In this document: piece by piece, positions 5,073-7,237 of the stretch | Numbering within the stretch: position 1 is the first letter of the stretch | Layout of the letters: the number at the start of each line of letters is the position of its first letter | Source of the DNA: an uncultured Collinsella sp. | Lineage (GTDB): Bacteria; Actinomycetota; Coriobacteriia; Coriobacteriales; Coriobacteriaceae | NCBI GenBank assembly: GCA_900553935.1 | Contig: USFK01000072.1 | Span: 1-7,237 of the forward strand | Direction: 5' to 3' | DNA length: 7,237 nucleotides | Position numbers and translations under genes: made by a program | The notes under the pieces: generated by a model | Told to the model about the DNA's origin: nothing | Seen by the model: the letters and a program-made list of their open reading frames with translations, nothing else | Database searches by the model: none

Positions 5073-6413
5073 CTAGCTTTCGATGTAGTCCTTGAGCTTG
5101 CTGGAACGGCTCGGGTGGCGGAGCTTGGCCAGGGTCTTGGACTCGATCTGGCGGATACGCTCGCGCGTGACGCCAAACTCGCGGCCGACTTCCTCGAGCG
5201 TGCGGGGATGTCCGTCAACGAGACCAAAGCGCAGCTCGATAACCTTGCGCTCGCGATCGGCAAGCGAGTCGAGCACCTGGGTGAGCTGCTCCTGCAGCAT
5301 GGAGAAACTGGCGGCATCGGGCGGAACGATGGCCTGGGAGTCCTCGATGAAGTCGCCCAGCTGGGAATCCTCTTCCTCGCCGATCGGGGTCTCGAGCGAC
5401 ACGGGCTCCTGCGAAATCTTCTGGATCTCGCGGACGCGGTCGGCGCTCATATCCATCTCGGCACCGATCTCCTCGGGGGTCGGGTCACGACCCAGGTCCT
5501 GGAGGAGCTGGCGCTGCACGCGGACGAGCTTGTTGATGGTCTCGACCATGTGCACGGGAATACGGATGGTGCGGGCCTGGTCGGCAATAGCGCGCGTAAT
5601 GGCCTGACGGATCCACCACGTGGCGTACGTGGAGAACTTGAAGCCCTTCTGGTAGTCGAACTTCTCGACGGCGCGGATCAGACCGAGGTTGCCCTCCTGG
5701 ATCAGATCCAGGAACAGCATGCCACGGCCGACATAGCGCTTGGCAATGGAGACGACCAGACGCAGGTTTGCGCTGATGAGCGCCTGCTTGGCCTCAAGAC
5801 CAACGTTCTCGATACGCGTAAGACGACGCATCTCGGCGCGGGTGAGCTCGATCTCGCCTGCATCGGCAGCCTCGAGCTTCTCGGTAGCCTCGAGACCGGC
5901 CTCGATCTTCATGGCCAGATCGACCTCTTCAGATGCGGTCAGCAGGTCGACCTTACCGATCTCCTTGAGGTACATACGAACCGGGTCGCCGGTCAGCATC
6001 ACCGTGGAGGCATCGATGCCGCGCACGCGCGAACGCGAACGAGACGTGCGCACGGTGCGCTTCTTCTTGCTCTTGGAAGAGCCCATCTCGGCATCGGCCT
6101 GGCGGGCCATCTTAAGCTCGTGATCGTCGAGCGAGCCGGAATCGTGCTCGTCATCGTCGAAATCGTCGGTATCGTTATCGTCATCGTCGACGTCCATCGG
6201 GGCGTCGTCGTTTCCGCTCGCGGAGATAATCTGGATGCCGCTGTTGCGCAGCGCGGAATACACCGCGTTGAGCTGCTCATCAGAGACATCGATATCCTTC
6301 AGGGCGACCTGAATCTCGTCCTCGGTTACCGAAGTCCTGTTTGAGCCGTTGCCCATGAGCTTTGCAACGTAGGATTCCAGCCCAGTACCCGTGCTCTCAG
6401 TCTTTTTTGGCAC
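5073..6413 (-). CDS. rpoD: Primary RNA polymerase sigma factor RpoD (SigA, sigma-70 family)
   Basis: This is the housekeeping sigma factor that gives RNA polymerase its promoter recognition. The 446-residue product has a region 1.1-like domain (about 12-62), an Asp-rich stretch (69-99) and a Lys/Arg/Ser-rich stretch (114-131). Region 1.2 follows ([11 protein letters not shown], 143-153). Region 2 runs from about 208 to 280 and includes the -10-recognising [17 protein letters not shown] (263-279). Region 3 covers about 285-360. Region 4.2, the -35 reader, has [20 protein letters not shown] at 405-424, and the end [17 protein letters not shown] is typical of primary sigmas. The start is GTG 6413-6411 with AGGGAG 5 nt upstream. 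It follows dnaG after about 110 bp, the classical dnaG-rpoD order, so readthrough from dnaG plus an internal promoter is likely. The intact regions 1.1, 2.4 and 4.2 rule out an alternative sigma. Confidence 0.97.
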   Translation of the reverse strand: MPKKTESTGTGLESYVAKLMGNGSNRTSVTEDEIQVALKDIDVSDEQLNAVYSALRNSGIQIISASGNDDAPMDVDDDDNDTDDFDDDEHDSGSLDDHELKMARQADAEMGSSKSKKKRTVRTSRSRSRVRGIDASTVMLTGDPVRMYLKEIGKVDLLTASEEVDLAMKIEAGLEATEKLEAADAGEIELTRAEMRRLTRIENVGLEAKQALISANLRLVVSIAKRYVGRGMLFLDLIQEGNLGLIRAVEKFDYQKGFKFSTYATWWIRQAITRAIADQARTIRIPVHMVETINKLVRVQRQLLQDLGRDPTPEEIGAEMDMSADRVREIQKISQEPVSLETPIGEEEDSQLGDFIEDSQAIVPPDAASFSMLQEQLTQVLDSLADRERKVIELRFGLVDGHPRTLEEVGREFGVTRERIRQIESKTLAKLRHPSRSSKLKDYIES

Positions 6414-6424
6414 AGATTCTCCCT
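6411..6424 (-). promoter_or_regulatory. Ribosome binding site and GTG start of rpoD
   Basis: On the minus strand AGGGAG (6424-6419) is followed by five bases and GTG (6413-6411). This fixes the start at GTG and gives the N-terminus MPKKTES. A short inverted repeat, AGTCC-ACA-GGACT, lies just upstream near 6429-6441. Confidence 0.8.
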
Positions 6425-6523
6425 TCGTAGTCCACAGGACTCAATACTTTAGCACACACAAAGACGTCTATACCCAAAATAAAGACAGGATATAGGCGAG
6501 AATACGCTGGTTGACCACAACAT
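6425..6523 (-). other. dnaG-rpoD intergenic leader, AT-richer, with 21-bp-spaced direct repeats
   Basis: This gap is more AT-rich than its surroundings and probably holds an internal rpoD promoter. Minus-strand -10-like hexamers are TATAGA (6472-6467) and TATATC (6494-6489), but neither has a good -35 partner at 16-18 bp. GTCTTT occurs twice with starts 21 bp apart (plus-strand AAAGAC at 6460-6465 and 6481-6486). The 8-bp palindrome AGACGTCT is at 6462-6469. I can name no regulator for these. Confidence 0.35.
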
Positions 6524-7237
6524 CTAGGCCTGATCGGCACCTGCGGTCTCCAAACCGATCAAACGGAACGGGTCGGCCACGCCACCAATCGACTTTTGGA
6601 GCTCGCGCTGGCGCTGTGAATCTTGCACCGCCTGCATAGTCAGCACGCGACGGGCCTCATCGTCGAGTGAACGGTCCTGACGCAACTTGGCCTGCGCGGC
6701 TCGCATGCGACGTTTGATGGTGTAGAGCTCGAGGGTATCGAGCATAAAGACGATGTTCGTCTCGGTCGGGTGCTTGCTCGTCGCCGAAATGCGCCCGGCG
6801 CTGACAAGCAACGCCGCCTCGGGACACACCGCGCGCGCCGCATCCATGCAGGCCGCAGGATCGGTTCCCGGCGGCGTTGCCAGCACGGCCCACGCAATGG
6901 ACTCGTGACGCGGGTCGACCCACTCGATAGAACAAATGCGATCGGCATACGTGCGGAACAGATCGGGGTAGCTCGTGAGCATCGTCAGCAGCTCGCGCTC
7001 CCCCGCCAGGGATTTCCGCTCCAGATCGGTCAAAACAATCGGCATCGGCGGAGCTGCCGCCGCGCTAGAACTAACGGCAGCGGGCGCAGCGCTTTCCATC
7101 CCCGCTGGCACATCGATTGGCGGCAGATCCTCGTCGACCTCCACCGGCGCGGCCCCATAGGCATCAAGCGGCACGTAGTCATACGGGTCCTCCTCGACCG
7201 GTGCGGACACCGGCGACGTTGCACCCGCGGCCCAGGC
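6524..7237 (-). CDS. dnaG: DNA primase DnaG, C-terminal part, cut by the window edge
   Basis: DnaG makes the RNA primers for DNA replication, and its C-terminal domain docks on the replicative helicase DnaB. The frame stays open from the right edge (7237) to TAG at 6526-6524, giving 237 residues. The zinc-binding and TOPRIM catalytic domains lie outside the window. The visible part starts with an Ala/Pro/Glu/Asp-rich linker (about residues 1-68 of the fragment). A helical domain follows, with ERELLTMLTSYPDLF near 80-94 and then EWVDPRHESIAWAVL, the pattern of the DnaG helicase-binding domain and of the related DnaB N-domain. Its place directly before rpoD decides for dnaG. The C-terminal helices are rich in Arg, Gln and Lys. 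The domain is divergent and the catalytic motifs are unseen, so the name rests on this pattern plus synteny. Confidence 0.8.
   Translation of the reverse strand, partial: AWAAGATSPVSAPVEEDPYDYVPLDAYGAAPVEVDEDLPPIDVPAGMESAAPAAVSSSAAAAPPMPIVLTDLERKSLAGERELLTMLTSYPDLFRTYADRICSIEWVDPRHESIAWAVLATPPGTDPAACMDAARAVCPEAALLVSAGRISATSKHPTETNIVFMLDTLELYTIKRRMRAAQAKLRQDRSLDDEARRVLTMQAVQDSQRQRELQKSIGGVADPFRLIGLETAGADQA

Noticed and set aside
5115..6344. Plus-strand open frame of 409 codons opposite rpoD
   Set aside because: It is the antisense shadow of rpoD. The Val/Ile/Asp runs near its end merely mirror the Asp-codon run of the sigma linker, and I see no ribosome binding site or family motif.
6467..6494. 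TATAGA and TATATC as rpoD promoter -10 boxes
   Set aside because: No acceptable -35 hexamer lies 16-18 bp upstream of either, so the promoter cannot be placed from sequence alone.

Overview
The window is GC-rich bacterial chromosome in which every convincing gene lies on the minus strand. It looks like an actinobacterium of the class Coriobacteriia, possibly Collinsella-like. That placement is an inference from protein style, base composition and gene order; no species-level marker is present. Read in the direction of transcription (high to low coordinates), it holds the C-terminal part of DNA primase (dnaG), the primary sigma factor (rpoD), an intergenic spacer with a repeat element, one tRNA-Asn, and then a tight cluster of an Asp23/Gls24-family protein, a FakA/YloV-type fatty acid kinase subunit, recG and the first two thirds of rsmD.

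Region 6414-7237: the end of dnaG and a roughly 110-bp AT-richer leader come before rpoD. This is the dnaG-rpoD order of the macromolecular synthesis operon. rpoD starts with GTG behind a clear Shine-Dalgarno sequence and ends at a long GC-rich hairpin (5029-5064).

Region 4747-5028: this is the unusual part. Three abutting 27-bp units (4943-5023) form a compact repeat. The first is inverted relative to the other two, and each unit has its own 7-bp terminal inverted repeats. The differences between copies fall mostly at one paired position of those arms. Next comes a self-contained tRNA-Asn(GUU) cassette: an A/T-rich UP-like tract, a promoter with a perfect -10 box, the tRNA with encoded CCA, and an intrinsic terminator directly behind it.

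Region 1-4621: the asp23-like gene, fakA-like gene, recG and rsmD are spaced by 27 bp, 9 bp and a 4-bp ATGA overlap, so they read as one operon. It links a conserved stress/envelope-associated protein, fatty acid activation for phospholipid synthesis, replication-fork repair, and 16S rRNA methylation. The sequence supports a new start for the asp23-like gene: a GTG 33 bases inside the longest ORF, placed behind a near-ideal ribosome binding site.

The protein genes are housekeeping genes with no sign of a defence system, prophage or other large mobile element. The main candidate for something undescribed is the 81-bp triple-hairpin repeat between rpoD and tRNA-Asn.
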